From: Streptomyces sp. 35G-GA-8
Lineage (GTDB): Bacteria > Actinomycetota > Actinomycetes > Streptomycetales > Streptomycetaceae
DNA length: 64,000 nt
Assembly (NCBI RefSeq): GCF_023534745.1
Contig: NZ_JAMHJQ010000004.1
Span: forward strand, 385,608-449,607
Direction of reading: 5' to 3'
Shown: piece by piece, positions 1-10,557 of the stretch
How the letters are laid out: each line of letters begins with the position of its first letter
How positions within the stretch are numbered: the stretch's first letter is position 1
The notes under the pieces: generated by a model
The model's database searches: none
Told to the model about the DNA's origin: nothing
Seen by the model: only the letters and a program-made list of their open reading frames with translations
Position numbers and translations under genes: made by a program

Positions 1-1
1 C

Positions 2-94
2 GAGGCCATGTGGCGGGTCGTCAACTGGCAGGACGTGGCGAAGCGTTACGCGTCCGCCAAGGAGCGCGCCCAGGGCCTGCTGCTCGCCCCGTAG
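2..94 (+). CDS. C-terminal end of an unidentified protein (partial)
   Basis: Only the last 30 codons are present, in the frame that ends at TAG 92-94. They read as a charged amphipathic tail ending [12 protein letters not shown]. The frame has the G/C-rich third positions of a Streptomyces gene, and a strong hairpin follows about 90 bases downstream. The protein cannot be identified from so short a tail. Confidence 0.5.
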   Translation, partial: EAMWRVVNWQDVAKRYASAKERAQGLLLAP

Positions 95-180
95 GACCGG
101 CGGGCCGCCGCGGACACCGGGCCGTACGCGTCCTGCTCGTGATCGTCTTCTCACCTTTCACGTGCGGGCGGAATGAGGGA

Positions 181-213
181 GGACCCCCGCGAGGACGTGA
201 CTCGCGGGGGTCC
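181..213. terminator. Bidirectional rho-independent-like terminator
   Basis: A perfect 13-bp inverted repeat (GGACCCCCGCGAG against CTCGCGGGGGTCC) with a 7-base loop. It lies between the convergent partial gene on the left and the DsbA-like gene on the right. The T-run is short (TTCT), as is usual in Streptomyces terminators. Confidence 0.85.
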
Positions 214-267
214 TTCTGTAAGGCGGAGCTGATATCGGCCGCTACTGCCGGTACTGCCGGTACTGGA

Positions 268-891
268 TCAGTCGAAGATGGGGCCCTGGGTACGCGTCCT
301 CTTGATCTCGTAGAAGCCCGGGATCGACGCGACCATCAGCGTGCCGTCCCAGAGCTTCACGGCCTCCTCGCCCTTGGGGGCCGGGGTGACGACCGGGCCG
401 AAGAAGGCGATCTGCTCGCCGTCCGCGCCGGGGACGGCGATGACGGGCGTACCGACCTCCTGGCCGACCTTGTCGATGCCCTCCTTGTGGGAGGCGCGCA
501 CTTCGGCGTCATAGGTGTCGGAATCCGCGTATTCGATCAGATCGGCGGGCAGACCGGCATCGTCCAGCGCGGCGACGATCGCCTCGCGGGTCGCGCCCTC
601 GCCCTGGTTGTGGAAACGGGTGCCGAGCGCGGTGTACAGCGGCCCCACCACCTTGTCACCAAGCTTCTGCTGGGCCGCGATGACCACACGCACCGGGGCC
701 CACGCCTTGGCAAGGCCCTCGCGGTACTCCTGGGGGATGTCCTTGTCCTCATTGAGGACGGCCAGGCTCATCACATGCCAGCGGACCTCGATATCGCGGA
801 CCTTCTGCACTTCGAGGACCCAGCGGGAGGTCATCCAGGCCCAGGGGCACAGCGGGTCGAACCAGAAGTCGACGGGAGTCTTCTCGGACAT
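268..891 (-). CDS. DsbA-family / mycothiol-dependent nitroreductase Rv2466c-like protein
   Basis: The 207-aa protein has a thioredoxin fold of the DsbA type (start MSEKTPVDFW, residues counted from there). The redox motif is C15-P-W-A18 in the context DPLCPWAW. Mycobacterial Rv2466c, a mycothiol-dependent reductase, has CPWC at this place, so the resolving cysteine is replaced by alanine here. C15 is the only cysteine in the protein. The cis-Pro loop TPVIAVPG is present. The start at 891 is chosen over an upstream ATG because the frame before it is not conserved-looking. A monothiol reductase or mycothiol transferase role is inferred. The gene is divergent from the aminopeptidase at 1041. Confidence 0.8.
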   Translation of the reverse strand: MSEKTPVDFWFDPLCPWAWMTSRWVLEVQKVRDIEVRWHVMSLAVLNEDKDIPQEYREGLAKAWAPVRVVIAAQQKLGDKVVGPLYTALGTRFHNQGEGATREAIVAALDDAGLPADLIEYADSDTYDAEVRASHKEGIDKVGQEVGTPVIAVPGADGEQIAFFGPVVTPAPKGEEAVKLWDGTLMVASIPGFYEIKRTRTQGPIFD

Positions 892-1040
892 GTCTCTCCT
901 CATGAACGGCTGCGAACGCACCTCACGTCAACAACGTCCCGGCCGGTCGGGGGCATTCCCGGATGCCGCACGTCAGTGGCACATGCGAGGATCGTGGCTG
1001 TTTCGGACGAGCCACGAAGGCGAGCCACAAAGGAGTGACC

Positions 1041-3656
1041 GTGCCCGGTGAGAACCTGTCCCGCGAAGAGGCCCGTGAGCGGGCCGGCCTGCTGACCGTA
1101 GACGGGTACGAGGTGGACCTCGACCTGCGCTCGGCGGTCGGCGAGGTGCCGGGCGGTGCGACACCGAGCGGTGAGGCACCGGGCTCGGACACGCCACCGC
1201 GGACATTCCGCTCCCTGACGACGATCCGGTTCCGCTGCGCCGAGCCCGGGGCCGCCACCTTCGCCGATCTGATCGCCCCGGACGTGACCGCCGTGACGCT
1301 CAACGGGGCGGAGCTGGACCCGGCCGCGGTCTTCGACGGCTCGCGGATCGCGCTGGACGGCCTGCTGGCGGAGAACGTCCTGGTGGTGGACGCGCGGTGC
1401 GCGTACAGCCGTACCGGCGAGGGCATGCACCGCTTCGTCGACCCGGAGGACGGCGAGGTCTATCTCTACACGCAGTACGAGCCGGCCGACGCGCGCCGGG
1501 TCTTCGCCAACTTCGAGCAGCCGGACCTCAAGGCTCCGTACCGCTTCCGGGTGACCGCGCCCGAGGGCTGGACCGTATGGGGCAATGGCGAGGGCACGCT
1601 GACCGACGGGGTCTGGCACTTCGCCGAGACGAAGCCGATCTCGACGTACATCACGGCGGTCGTGGCCGGTCCGTACCACTATGTGACCGACTCCTACCAC
1701 CGCACGTTCGACGACGGCACGGTCCTGGAGATCCCGCTCGGCGCGATGTGCCGCAAGGGGCTCGCCCGGCACTTCGACGCGGACGATGTCTTCCTGATCA
1801 CCAAGCAGGGCCTGGACTTCTTCCACGACCACTTCGACTACCCGTATCCGTTCGGGAAGTACGACCAGGCGTTCGTGCCCGAGTACAACCTCGGCGCGAT
1901 GGAGAACCCCGGTCTGGTGACATTCCGCGAGGAGTACATCTTCCGCGGACATGTGACGCAGGCGTCGTACGAGCGACGGTCGAACACCATCCTGCACGAG
2001 ATGGCCCATATGTGGTTCGGCGATCTGGTGACCATGCGGTGGTGGGACGACCTGTGGCTGAAGGAGTCGTTCGCGGACTTCATGGGATCGTTCGCGCAGG
2101 TGGGGGCGACCCGCTTCACCAATGGCTGGACGACCTTCGCCAACAATCGCAAGTCATGGGCGTACCGCGCGGACCAGCTGCCGTCCACCCATCCGATCAC
2201 GGCCGACATCCGTGATCTGGAGGACGCCAAGCTGAACTTCGACGGCATCACCTACGCCAAGGGCGCGTCGGTGCTGAAGCAACTGGTGGCGTACGTGGGC
2301 CAGGACGCGTTCCTGGAGGGCGCCCGGCGCTACTTCAAGCGGAACGCGTACGGCAACACGCGGCTGGCCGATCTGCTCTCCGTACTGGAGGAGACGTCCG
2401 GGCGGGACATGGCGGGCTGGTCCCGGTCATGGCTGGAGACCGCCGGGCTCAACTCCCTCACCCCTCAGGTGATCTTCGATGCCGAGGGGCGGATCACCGA
2501 ACTGGCCGTGGTCCAGGACGCCGCCGAATCACACCCGGAGCTGCGGCCGCACCGGGTGGCCATCGGGCTGTACCGGCGTACGCCGGAGGGCGAACTCGTA
2601 CGGTTCGCCCGTACCGAGACGGATGTGGCCGGGCCGCGCACGGTCGTCACCGAACTGGCGGGCGCGGAGCGGCCGGAGCTGATCCTCGTCAATGACGACG
2701 ATCTGACCTATTGCAAGATCCGTTTCGACGCGGGCTCGCTGGACACCCTGCGCGCGTATCTCGGTGACCTCAGCGATCCGCTCGCCCGCGCCCTGTGCTG
2801 GTCCGCGCTCTGGAACCTCACGCGCGACGCGCTCATGCCGGCCCGGGACTTCATCGGTCTGGTGCTCACCCACGCGGGCCGTGAGACGAGCATCGGCGTG
2901 CTCCAGATGCTGCACGCCTGGGCCGAATCGGCGCTCACGCACTACGCGGCTCCGGCCTGGCGCGAGGAGGGCGGGCGGCTGCTGGCCGAGGGCGCGCTGC
3001 GCGAGCTGCGGCTGTCCGAGCCCGGCAGTGAGCACCAGCTGACCTGGGCCCGCTTCTTCGCCTCCGTCGCGTCGTCGGAAGCGGACTTCCAGCTGCTGCG
3101 CGGGCTGTTGGACGGTACGGCGAAGATCGACGGTCTCGATGTCGACCAGGAGCTGCGCTGGGCGTTCCTGGGGCCGCTGGCCGCGCACGGGCGGGCGGAC
3201 GAGTCCGTCATCGACGACGAACTGGCCCGCGACGACACGGCGTCGGGCAAGCGGCACCAGGTGCGCTGTCTGGCGGCCCGGCCGTCGGCCGCCGTCAAGG
3301 CGCAGGCATGGGCCCAGGTCGTCGAGTCGGACGCGCTGTCGAACGCGCTGGTCGAGGCGACGATCGCCGGTTTCGCCCGGTCGAACCAGCGGGAGCTGCT
3401 CGCGCCGTACGCCGCGAAGTACTTCGAGGTGATCGAGCGGGTGTGGGCAGAGCGCTCGATCCAGATCGCCATGGATGTGGTGCGCGGGCTCTTCCCGGGG
3501 CTCCAGGGGGACCGCCGGACCCTGGACGCGGCGACGGCGTGGCTCGATTCGCACCGGGACGCGGCGCCCGCGCTGCGCAGGCTGGTGCTGGAGGCGACGG
3601 ACGATCTGGCGCGCGGGCTGCGCGGTCAGGAGTGCGACACGGCGGCGGCCGGCTGA
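1041..3656 (+). CDS. pepN: Aminopeptidase N, M1 family (first paralogue)
   Basis: The 871-aa cytosolic zinc aminopeptidase removes N-terminal residues from peptides. The exopeptidase motif GAMEN is present, as is the zinc site HEMAH followed by 18 residues and Glu (HExxH-X18-E) in a block ending WLKESFADF. The C-terminal half is the ERAP1-like helical domain (ends near VLEATDDLARGL). GTG 1041 is preferred because AGGAG lies at 1032-1036 and the start peptide MPGENLSREEARER matches the start of the second paralogue at 10558. A longer in-frame start at 963 has no ribosome binding site. The two copies are clearly related but not recent duplicates. Confidence 0.92.
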   Translation: MPGENLSREEARERAGLLTVDGYEVDLDLRSAVGEVPGGATPSGEAPGSDTPPRTFRSLTTIRFRCAEPGAATFADLIAPDVTAVTLNGAELDPAAVFDGSRIALDGLLAENVLVVDARCAYSRTGEGMHRFVDPEDGEVYLYTQYEPADARRVFANFEQPDLKAPYRFRVTAPEGWTVWGNGEGTLTDGVWHFAETKPISTYITAVVAGPYHYVTDSYHRTFDDGTVLEIPLGAMCRKGLARHFDADDVFLITKQGLDFFHDHFDYPYPFGKYDQAFVPEYNLGAMENPGLVTFREEYIFRGHVTQASYERRSNTILHEMAHMWFGDLVTMRWWDDLWLKESFADFMGSFAQVGATRFTNGWTTFANNRKSWAYRADQLPSTHPITADIRDLEDAKLNFDGITYAKGASVLKQLVAYVGQDAFLEGARRYFKRNAYGNTRLADLLSVLEETSGRDMAGWSRSWLETAGLNSLTPQVIFDAEGRITELAVVQDAAESHPELRPHRVAIGLYRRTPEGELVRFARTETDVAGPRTVVTELAGAERPELILVNDDDLTYCKIRFDAGSLDTLRAYLGDLSDPLARALCWSALWNLTRDALMPARDFIGLVLTHAGRETSIGVLQMLHAWAESALTHYAAPAWREEGGRLLAEGALRELRLSEPGSEHQLTWARFFASVASSEADFQLLRGLLDGTAKIDGLDVDQELRWAFLGPLAAHGRADESVIDDELARDDTASGKRHQVRCLAARPSAAVKAQAWAQVVESDALSNALVEATIAGFARSNQRELLAPYAAKYFEVIERVWAERSIQIAMDVVRGLFPGLQGDRRTLDAATAWLDSHRDAAPALRRLVLEATDDLARGLRGQECDTAAAG

Positions 3657-3787
3657 CGGCGGCCGACTGACGGGGGGCCTCTGATCGGCAGTCGAACGCC
3701 CTTACTTTAGGACGATCTTGTCCGGTTTTGCCGACAAACGGGTAACGGGGGTTAGAGGGACGCCTGAGTAGGGGGAGACACCGGGAC

Positions 3788-4948
3788 ATGAACAACAACA
3801 CCCCGGTCTCCCCCCGCCCCCTCGGCCACCTCTCCGATGATGTGCGGAGTCGTGTGCTCTCGCTCGCGCAGCTGCGTGAGCGCGGTGTCCCTGGTGGCCG
3901 GGCCACCGCTCAGTGCCGGCCCGGCGGCCCCTGGCAGCAACCGCTGCCGGGGGTCTTCCTGTTGCACGCGGGTCCGCCGACCGCGGATGAACGGCTGCGG
4001 GCGGTATTGCTGTACGCGGGGCGGCCGAGCGCGGAGAGTTCCCGGGGTGTGCCGGCCCAGCCCGGCCGGCTCTCGCCGTCCGACGCCGCTGGCCTCTCCG
4101 CCACCTCCGCTTCCCCCGTTTCCTCCTCCGCCACCTCCGCCTCCTCGTCGGCGACTTCGGCGTCCCCGTACGGCGCGGTGATGATCACGGGACTGGCGGC
4201 GCTGGCGCTGTACGGATTCACGTCCGCTCCCCCGCTGCTCTCGCTGGAGCGGATCGATGTGCTCGTACCGCGCACCCGGCGGCTGCGGTCCACTGGGTGC
4301 GCCCGGCTGATCCGGGCCCACTCCCTGCCTCGGCCCGAGGAGTTGGACGGGATGCCGGTGGCACCCGTGGGGCGCGCGCTGGCCGACGCGGTCGCGGAGC
4401 TGTCCGACGCGGACGCCGTCGTCGCGCTGCTGACCGAGGCGGTACGCGCGGGACACTGCGAACCGGCCCTGGTGGTACGGGAGCTGACCCAGTCCGGGCT
4501 GCTGGCGCGCCCGCATGTGGTGGAAGCGGTGGACTCCTTGCTCGCCGAGGGGCGGACGCTGGCCGAGGGCCGGCTCTATGAACTGGTGCGGGTGTACGGG
4601 CTCCAGGACCCGCTGTGGAACGTGGATCTGCGGCTGCCGGGCGGACCGCGTCTGGGCAGCGTGGACGCCTACTGGCCCGACCAGGCGGTCGCCGTCGAGC
4701 TGGACACCCGGGCACCGAGGCCGGGCGGCCGGGCCGCCGACCGGGCGGACGACGAGGACGACGACGAGCAGTGGTCCGCGGCCGTCCGCAAGCGCGAGCA
4801 TCTGGAGCGGCTGGGTATCACGGTCGTCCATCTCACGCCCAGGAAGCTGCGCGAGGCGCTGGATCAGCAGGCGACGGTGGTCCGTACGGCCCTGATGGCG
4901 GCGAACGACCGGGATCCGGCCGCACCGGTGGTCATCCTGCCGAGATGA
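3788..4948 (+). CDS. AbiEi-antitoxin-like / DUF559-like protein
   Basis: A 386-aa protein of a type common in actinomycetes. The N-terminal part (about 40-260) has the AbiEi-like pattern: a start-of-domain VFLLHAGPP, a run predicting a winged-helix region, and ITGLAALALYG. The C-terminal part from about residue 288 looks like a restriction-endonuclease-like fold: VDAYWPDQAVAVELD, then KREHLERLGITVVHLTPRKL. A low-complexity Ala/Ser/Thr tract encoded by repeated TCCGCCACCTCC-like units sits at about 100-130. No partner toxin is seen next to it. Its function is not known, and nuclease activity is only a possibility. Confidence 0.6.
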   Translation: MNNNTPVSPRPLGHLSDDVRSRVLSLAQLRERGVPGGRATAQCRPGGPWQQPLPGVFLLHAGPPTADERLRAVLLYAGRPSAESSRGVPAQPGRLSPSDAAGLSATSASPVSSSATSASSSATSASPYGAVMITGLAALALYGFTSAPPLLSLERIDVLVPRTRRLRSTGCARLIRAHSLPRPEELDGMPVAPVGRALADAVAELSDADAVVALLTEAVRAGHCEPALVVRELTQSGLLARPHVVEAVDSLLAEGRTLAEGRLYELVRVYGLQDPLWNVDLRLPGGPRLGSVDAYWPDQAVAVELDTRAPRPGGRAADRADDEDDDEQWSAAVRKREHLERLGITVVHLTPRKLREALDQQATVVRTALMAANDRDPAAPVVILPR

Positions 4949-5207
4949 CCGCGGCGAGGCGGGCGCCGGTGCCGGCCGTAACGGAGACACCGGCCCCGCG
5001 TCACCGGGACCACCAGCCCCACCGGCCCCACCAGCACGCGGATTTCGCCCCATTGGTCCCCGGTGGCGCACACACCGCACTGGCGGGTCTCCGCCACGAC
5101 TGAATCCCGCCCCTGACAGCTCTCCACAAACCCCTGTCATTGCGAAAAAGTGAGCGGTCATCCGGTACCGAATTCCGGACTGTCTCTTTCACCACACAGG
5201 GATGCTG

Positions 5208-8200
5208 ATGACCTCCGAATCCGAGAGCTCCATATCCGGGCCGAGACGCGTGGCCAGGGTCGCGGCGGCCGCCGGTCTGGTGGCCGCGCTGATAGCCACC
5301 GGCGCGGTACCCGCCTTCTCCGCGACGGGCGCCGACGACCCGGCCGCACCCGTCAAGTCCTCCCCCGCCTCCGGCTCTTCCGACAAGCTCGGGGCGGCCG
5401 ACGCCGATCTGCTCGACAAGGCGAAGGCCAAGGGCGAGAAGAACATCACGTTGATGGTCGCCACCGCGCCGGGGGCGACCGAGCAGGTCGCCGGTCAACT
5501 GGACGCCGTCGAGGGCGCCATCGTCGGCAAGACCGACGACAAGCTCGGCTATGTACGGGCCACGCTCCCGACCGCCAAGGCGGACGCCGCGATCAGGGCG
5601 GCCCAGAAGCTCTCCTCCGTCCACGGCATCGATCTCAACCAGGAGATCATGCTGGACGACCCGACGCCCGCGGCGGACACGGCGAAGGCCGCGAAGGGCG
5701 CCACCGGTTCGGCCGCCACGAAGTACCCGGCGCCGAGCAGCAAGACCCCGGCGAAGAACCCGTACAACCCGTCCTTCGAGACCGGCGCGGTGGACTTCGT
5801 CAAGAAGAACCCGAAGGCCGACGGCCGCGGCGTCACCATCGGCATCCTGGACTCGGGGGTCGATCTCGGCCACCCCGCGCTCCAGAAGACCACCACCGGC
5901 GAGCGCAAGATCGTCGACTGGGTGACCGCGACGGACCCGGTGTCCGACGGCGACGGCACCTGGCGCCGGATGGACACCTCGGTGTCGGGCCCGACCTTCA
6001 CGGCGGACGGCCGTACGTGGAAGGCCCCGGCCGGCTCGTACAAGTACCGCGCGTTCCGCGAGGACGCCACCCTGGGTGGCGACATGGCGGGCGACCTCAA
6101 CCGTGACGGTGACACCACCGACGCCTGGGGCGTGCTCTACGACCCGGCCAGCGGGACCGTACGCGTCGACCTGGACAACGACGGCGACTTCACCAACGAC
6201 ACCGTCATGAAGCCGTACAAGGACGGCTTCCAGATCGGCTACTTCGGCACGGACAACCCGGCCACCCCGGTGGTCGAGCGCATCCCGTTCGTCGTCGAGA
6301 TCCGCAAGGACGTCGTCTACAACGCGGCGGGCGCGAAGTCCGACTTCGTCAACATCGGTGTCATCGAGGGCGCGCACGGCTCGCACGTCGCCGGCATCAC
6401 CGCCGCCAACGGCCTCTTCGGCGGCAAGATGAACGGCGCCGCCCCCGGCGCCAAGCTGGTGTCCTCGCGCGCCTGCTCCTGGAGCGGCGGCTGCACCAGC
6501 GTCGCGCTGACCGAGGGCATGATCGACCTCGTCGCCAACCGCGGTGTGGACATCGTCAATATGTCGATCGGCGGTCTGCCGCCGCTCAACGACGGCAACA
6601 ACGCCCGCGCCCAGCTGTACACGCGGCTCATCGACACGTACGGCGTACAGCTCGTGATCTCGGCGGGCAACGACGGCCCCGGCACCAACACCATCAGTGA
6701 CCCGGCCCTGGCCGACAAGGTCATCTCGGTCGCCGCGTCGATCTCCAAGGAGACCTGGGCCGCCAACTACGGCTCCGGTGTGACGACGAAGTACGGCCTG
6801 CTGCCGTTCTCGGCGCGCGGCCCCCGCGAGGACGGCGGCTTCACGCCGACCCTCACCGCTCCGGGCGCGGCCATCAACACCACCCAGACCTGGACGGCCG
6901 GTGGCCCGGTCGCCGAGGCGGGCTACCAGCTGCCGCCCGGCTACTCGATGCTCCAGGGCACCTCGATGGCCTCTCCGCAGGCCGCCGGCGCGAGCGCGCT
7001 GCTGCTCTCCGCCGCCAAGCAGAAGCGGATCAGCCTCACCCCCGCCACCCTGCGGACGGCGCTCACCAGCAGCGCCACCAAGATCTCCGGTCTCCAGGCA
7101 CATGAGCAGGGCGCCGGTCTGATCGATGTCGTGGGCGCGTGGAAGTCCATCGAGAAGGGCGCCAACGCTCACGAGTACACGGTCAAGGCGCCGGTCGACA
7201 CGGCGCTCGACCAGTACCTGAAGACCCCCGGCTCCGGCACCGGTCTGTACGACCGCGAGGGCGGTCTGAAGGCGGGCCAGAGCCGGACGTACGACATCAC
7301 CATCACCCGGACCACCGGCGCGCAGGGCGCGCTGGAGCACCGGCTGAAGTGGAAGTACGACAACAACAAGACCTTCCGGCTGCTCGGCAGCGACCGGATC
7401 AAGCTGCCGCTGAACCAGCCGGTGACCGTGACCGTGCAGGCCAGGCCCGGTTCCGCCGGGGTGCACAGCGCGATTCTGGAGGTCGACGACCGTCGTACGG
7501 AGGGTGTGGACAAGCAGGTCCTCACCACCGTGGTCGTCTCGAAGGAGCTGGCCAAGCCGGCGTACGCGTTCTCGGCGTCGGACTCGGTGCAGCGCAACGC
7601 CTCGAAGTCGTACTTCGTGACGGTGCCGGTGGGCGCGAAGACCCTGGAGGTGGCGCTCGGCGGACTCGCCAAGGACAGCCAGACCCGGTTCATCGCCATC
7701 AGCCCGTACGGCGTGCAGATGGAGGACAGCTCGACGATCTTCTGCTACCCGAACTACCCGAACCCGGCCAACACCTGCCGTCCGGACGTGCGTTCGTACC
7801 AGGACCCGCTGCCGGGCGTCTGGGAGATCGAGGTCGAGTCGCGCCGTACGTCGCCGCTGCTCGACAACCCGTACACGCTGGACACGACCCTGATGGGCGC
7901 GGTCTTCGACCCGGCGGTCACCACGATCCCCGAGGCGAAGATCGGCACCCCCGCCCCGGTGTCCTGGAAGGTCACCAACGGCTACGCCGCCATCGACGGC
8001 ACGCTCGGCGGCGGCTCGCTGGGCTCGGCGAAGGTCACCCGTCCGACGATCGCGGACGGCGAGCAGCAGGTGACGACCGTCACCATCGGTGCGGGCGTCG
8101 AGCGGCTCGACATCGCGCTCGGCGGCACGTCCGACACGGGGGCCGACCTCGACCTCTTTGTCGCGAAGGACGGCCGTACGGTCGGTCAGTCCACGACGGC

Positions 8201-8516
8201 CAGCTCGGATGAGTCCGTCAGCCTGGTCAACCCGGCGGCCGGTACGTACACGATCACCGTCGACGCCTACGCGGTCCCGGCCGGGTCCACGGCGTACGAC
8301 TACCGCGACGTGTACTACTCGGACTCGCTCGGCTCGATCAAGGCGGACGGTGCCGTCAAGCTCGCCAGCGGCGCTTCCGCGCAGGTCGCGGCCGAGGTGC
8401 TGGTGAACAGCGCGGCCCCGGCGGGCCGGCAGTTCTTCGGTGAGGTCCGGCTGCTCAACGCGCGCGGCACCGCCGCGGGCACCGGCAGTGTGATCATCGA
8501 GAGCGTCACCCCGTAA
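5208..8516 (+). CDS. Secreted S8-family serine protease (subtilisin-like)
   Basis: The 1102-aa protein begins with a signal peptide (RRVARVAAAAGLVAAL.. ending near AFSA). It continues with a propeptide-like stretch, then a subtilase domain with Asp215 (ILDSGVDLGH), His390 (HGSHVAG) and Ser586 (GTSMASP). A long insert separates the Asp and His blocks. Two beta-rich C-terminal modules follow, the last resembling a pre-peptidase C-terminal domain (DTGADLDLFVAKDG). ATG 5208 is chosen over 5202 because AGGGA at 5198-5202 gives a 5-base spacing. The protein is probably an extracellular protease for nutrient scavenging or development. Confidence 0.9.
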   Translation: MTSESESSISGPRRVARVAAAAGLVAALIATGAVPAFSATGADDPAAPVKSSPASGSSDKLGAADADLLDKAKAKGEKNITLMVATAPGATEQVAGQLDAVEGAIVGKTDDKLGYVRATLPTAKADAAIRAAQKLSSVHGIDLNQEIMLDDPTPAADTAKAAKGATGSAATKYPAPSSKTPAKNPYNPSFETGAVDFVKKNPKADGRGVTIGILDSGVDLGHPALQKTTTGERKIVDWVTATDPVSDGDGTWRRMDTSVSGPTFTADGRTWKAPAGSYKYRAFREDATLGGDMAGDLNRDGDTTDAWGVLYDPASGTVRVDLDNDGDFTNDTVMKPYKDGFQIGYFGTDNPATPVVERIPFVVEIRKDVVYNAAGAKSDFVNIGVIEGAHGSHVAGITAANGLFGGKMNGAAPGAKLVSSRACSWSGGCTSVALTEGMIDLVANRGVDIVNMSIGGLPPLNDGNNARAQLYTRLIDTYGVQLVISAGNDGPGTNTISDPALADKVISVAASISKETWAANYGSGVTTKYGLLPFSARGPREDGGFTPTLTAPGAAINTTQTWTAGGPVAEAGYQLPPGYSMLQGTSMASPQAAGASALLLSAAKQKRISLTPATLRTALTSSATKISGLQAHEQGAGLIDVVGAWKSIEKGANAHEYTVKAPVDTALDQYLKTPGSGTGLYDREGGLKAGQSRTYDITITRTTGAQGALEHRLKWKYDNNKTFRLLGSDRIKLPLNQPVTVTVQARPGSAGVHSAILEVDDRRTEGVDKQVLTTVVVSKELAKPAYAFSASDSVQRNASKSYFVTVPVGAKTLEVALGGLAKDSQTRFIAISPYGVQMEDSSTIFCYPNYPNPANTCRPDVRSYQDPLPGVWEIEVESRRTSPLLDNPYTLDTTLMGAVFDPAVTTIPEAKIGTPAPVSWKVTNGYAAIDGTLGGGSLGSAKVTRPTIADGEQQVTTVTIGAGVERLDIALGGTSDTGADLDLFVAKDGRTVGQSTTASSDESVSLVNPAAGTYTITVDAYAVPAGSTAYDYRDVYYSDSLGSIKADGAVKLASGASAQVAAEVLVNSAAPAGRQFFGEVRLLNARGTAAGTGSVIIESVTP

Positions 8517-8545
8517 CGGGACGTAACGTATGAGGTGGTACCAGG

Positions 8546-8573
8546 GGGCGGGCGTCCGTACGGGCGCCCGCCC
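8546..8573 (+). terminator. Terminator of the S8 protease gene
   Basis: A 9-bp perfect stem GGGCGGGCG / CGCCCGCCC with a 10-base loop, 30 bases after the protease stop codon. It is followed by TCTGTCC. Confidence 0.7.
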
Positions 8574-8631
8574 TCTGTCCGCTCCCTGGACAATGGATTG
8601 GACAAGCCGCCCCGGGACAGACGCATGATGA

Positions 8632-9702
<1,071 letters not shown>

Positions 9703-9740
9703 GAGCCGGTGGGCCGAGCGGTCCGCTCACTCGGCGGGCA

Positions 9741-9790
9741 GGCGGGGCGGGGTTCCTTTCGTACGAGCCGTACGAGGATCCCGCCCCGCC
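9741..9790. terminator. Convergent terminator between asd and the toxin gene
   Basis: An 11-bp perfect stem GGCGGGGCGGG / CCCGCCCCGCC encloses a second small palindrome containing CGTACGAG-like arms. It lies between the rightward asd gene and the leftward toxin gene and could serve both. Confidence 0.75.
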
Positions 9791-9892
9791 GCCATGACCG
9801 CCCCGTGCTGCTGCTCGTCGCCGAGCCCGATCGGCCTCCCGGTCGGGCGGCGGCGCGCGTATGGCTCTTCGTACACGGGCGGGTCTTCGCGC

Positions 9893-10240
9893 TCACAGGG
9901 CCAGATGCCTCCGCAGCGCCGCGTCCAGTTCCGTCATCCGCTGCTTCGGTACGGCGCCGAGGCGCTGACGCATGCGGTCGGTCGACACCGCGCGCACCTG
10001 CTCGCACTGCGCCTTGGAGTCCTTTGTCAGCCCGCACTCCTCCGCGGGCAGGACGATCTGGAACGGGTAGACCCGGGAGGTGTTCGACGTGACGGGAACG
10101 ACCGTCAACACACCCTTGCCGTTCCGGTCCGCGGAGCGGTTGGCGGCGTCGTTGGAGACGATGACGGCAGGCCGCGACTTGTTCGCCTCGCTCCCCCGCA
10201 CCGGTTCGAAGTCGATCAGGAAAATGTCACCTCTGCGCAT
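9893..10240 (-). CDS. mazF: MazF/PemK-family endoribonuclease toxin
   Basis: The 115-aa protein has the MazF signature: RRGDIFLIDFEPVRGSE at the start, then SRPAVIVSND, and VPVTSNT in the middle. Family members cut mRNA at short sequences. It overlaps the upstream antitoxin gene by 14 bases, the usual translationally coupled arrangement. It lies in core chromosome between asd and pepN, with no mobile-element signs nearby. MazF function is inferred from family match; cleavage specificity cannot be read. Confidence 0.88.
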   Translation of the reverse strand: MRRGDIFLIDFEPVRGSEANKSRPAVIVSNDAANRSADRNGKGVLTVVPVTSNTSRVYPFQIVLPAEECGLTKDSKAQCEQVRAVSTDRMRQRLGAVPKQRMTELDAALRRHLAL

Positions 10241-10457
10241 CGGTCAGCCCGTCCCCCGTCGACCGCTCCCAGAAGGCCGCGTCCCCGCTCGCGTCCCACT
10301 CCTCGAAGGCGGCCGCGTAGTCCGCCTCCAGCTGTGAGGCGCGCAGCAGCTCGATCGCGGCGTGTATGACAGCGGACCGGGAGGCCGATTCCGAGGCGAC
10401 GGCGTACGCGTCGACGAAGGAGACATCCTCCTCCGGCAGGCTCACACTGATCTTCAT
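10227..10457 (-). CDS. mazE: MazE-like ribbon-helix-helix antitoxin
   Basis: The 76-aa protein starts MKISVSLPEEDVSFVDAYA, the strand and first helix of a ribbon-helix-helix DNA-binding domain. An acidic C-terminal tail (ADYAAAFEEWDASGD) would wrap the toxin. It is the first gene of the pair, so it can repress its own promoter, probably located in 10458-10500. ATGCTACCCGGGTAGCA at 10467-10483 is a GC-centred palindrome upstream of the start and a candidate operator. Confidence 0.85.
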   Translation of the reverse strand: MKISVSLPEEDVSFVDAYAVASESASRSAVIHAAIELLRASQLEADYAAAFEEWDASGDAAFWERSTGDGLTDAQR

Positions 10458-10466
10458 ACCTCGAAT

Positions 10467-10483
10467 GCTACCCGGGTAGCAGA
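10467..10483. promoter_or_regulatory. Palindrome upstream of mazE, candidate operator
   Basis: TGCTACCCGGGTAGCA is a perfect 16-base palindrome about 10 bases before the antitoxin start. Ribbon-helix-helix antitoxins usually bind palindromes at this position. A role in autoregulation is inferred. Confidence 0.5.
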
Positions 10484-10557
10484 ACTATTGCTACCGCACG
10501 CGTGAGGGCGGCATGGAAGGATGTCGGAAAACGTCACATACCGAGGAGATGACCCGG

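Noticed and set aside
3730-3737. GCCGACAA resembling a WhiG-type -10 upstream of the AbiEi-like gene
   Set aside because: No TAAA-type -35 at the correct distance; match is by chance in this composition.
4087-4170. Direct repeats of TCCGCCACCTCCGC type
   Set aside because: In-frame low-complexity Ala/Ser/Thr linker of the AbiEi-like protein, not an array.
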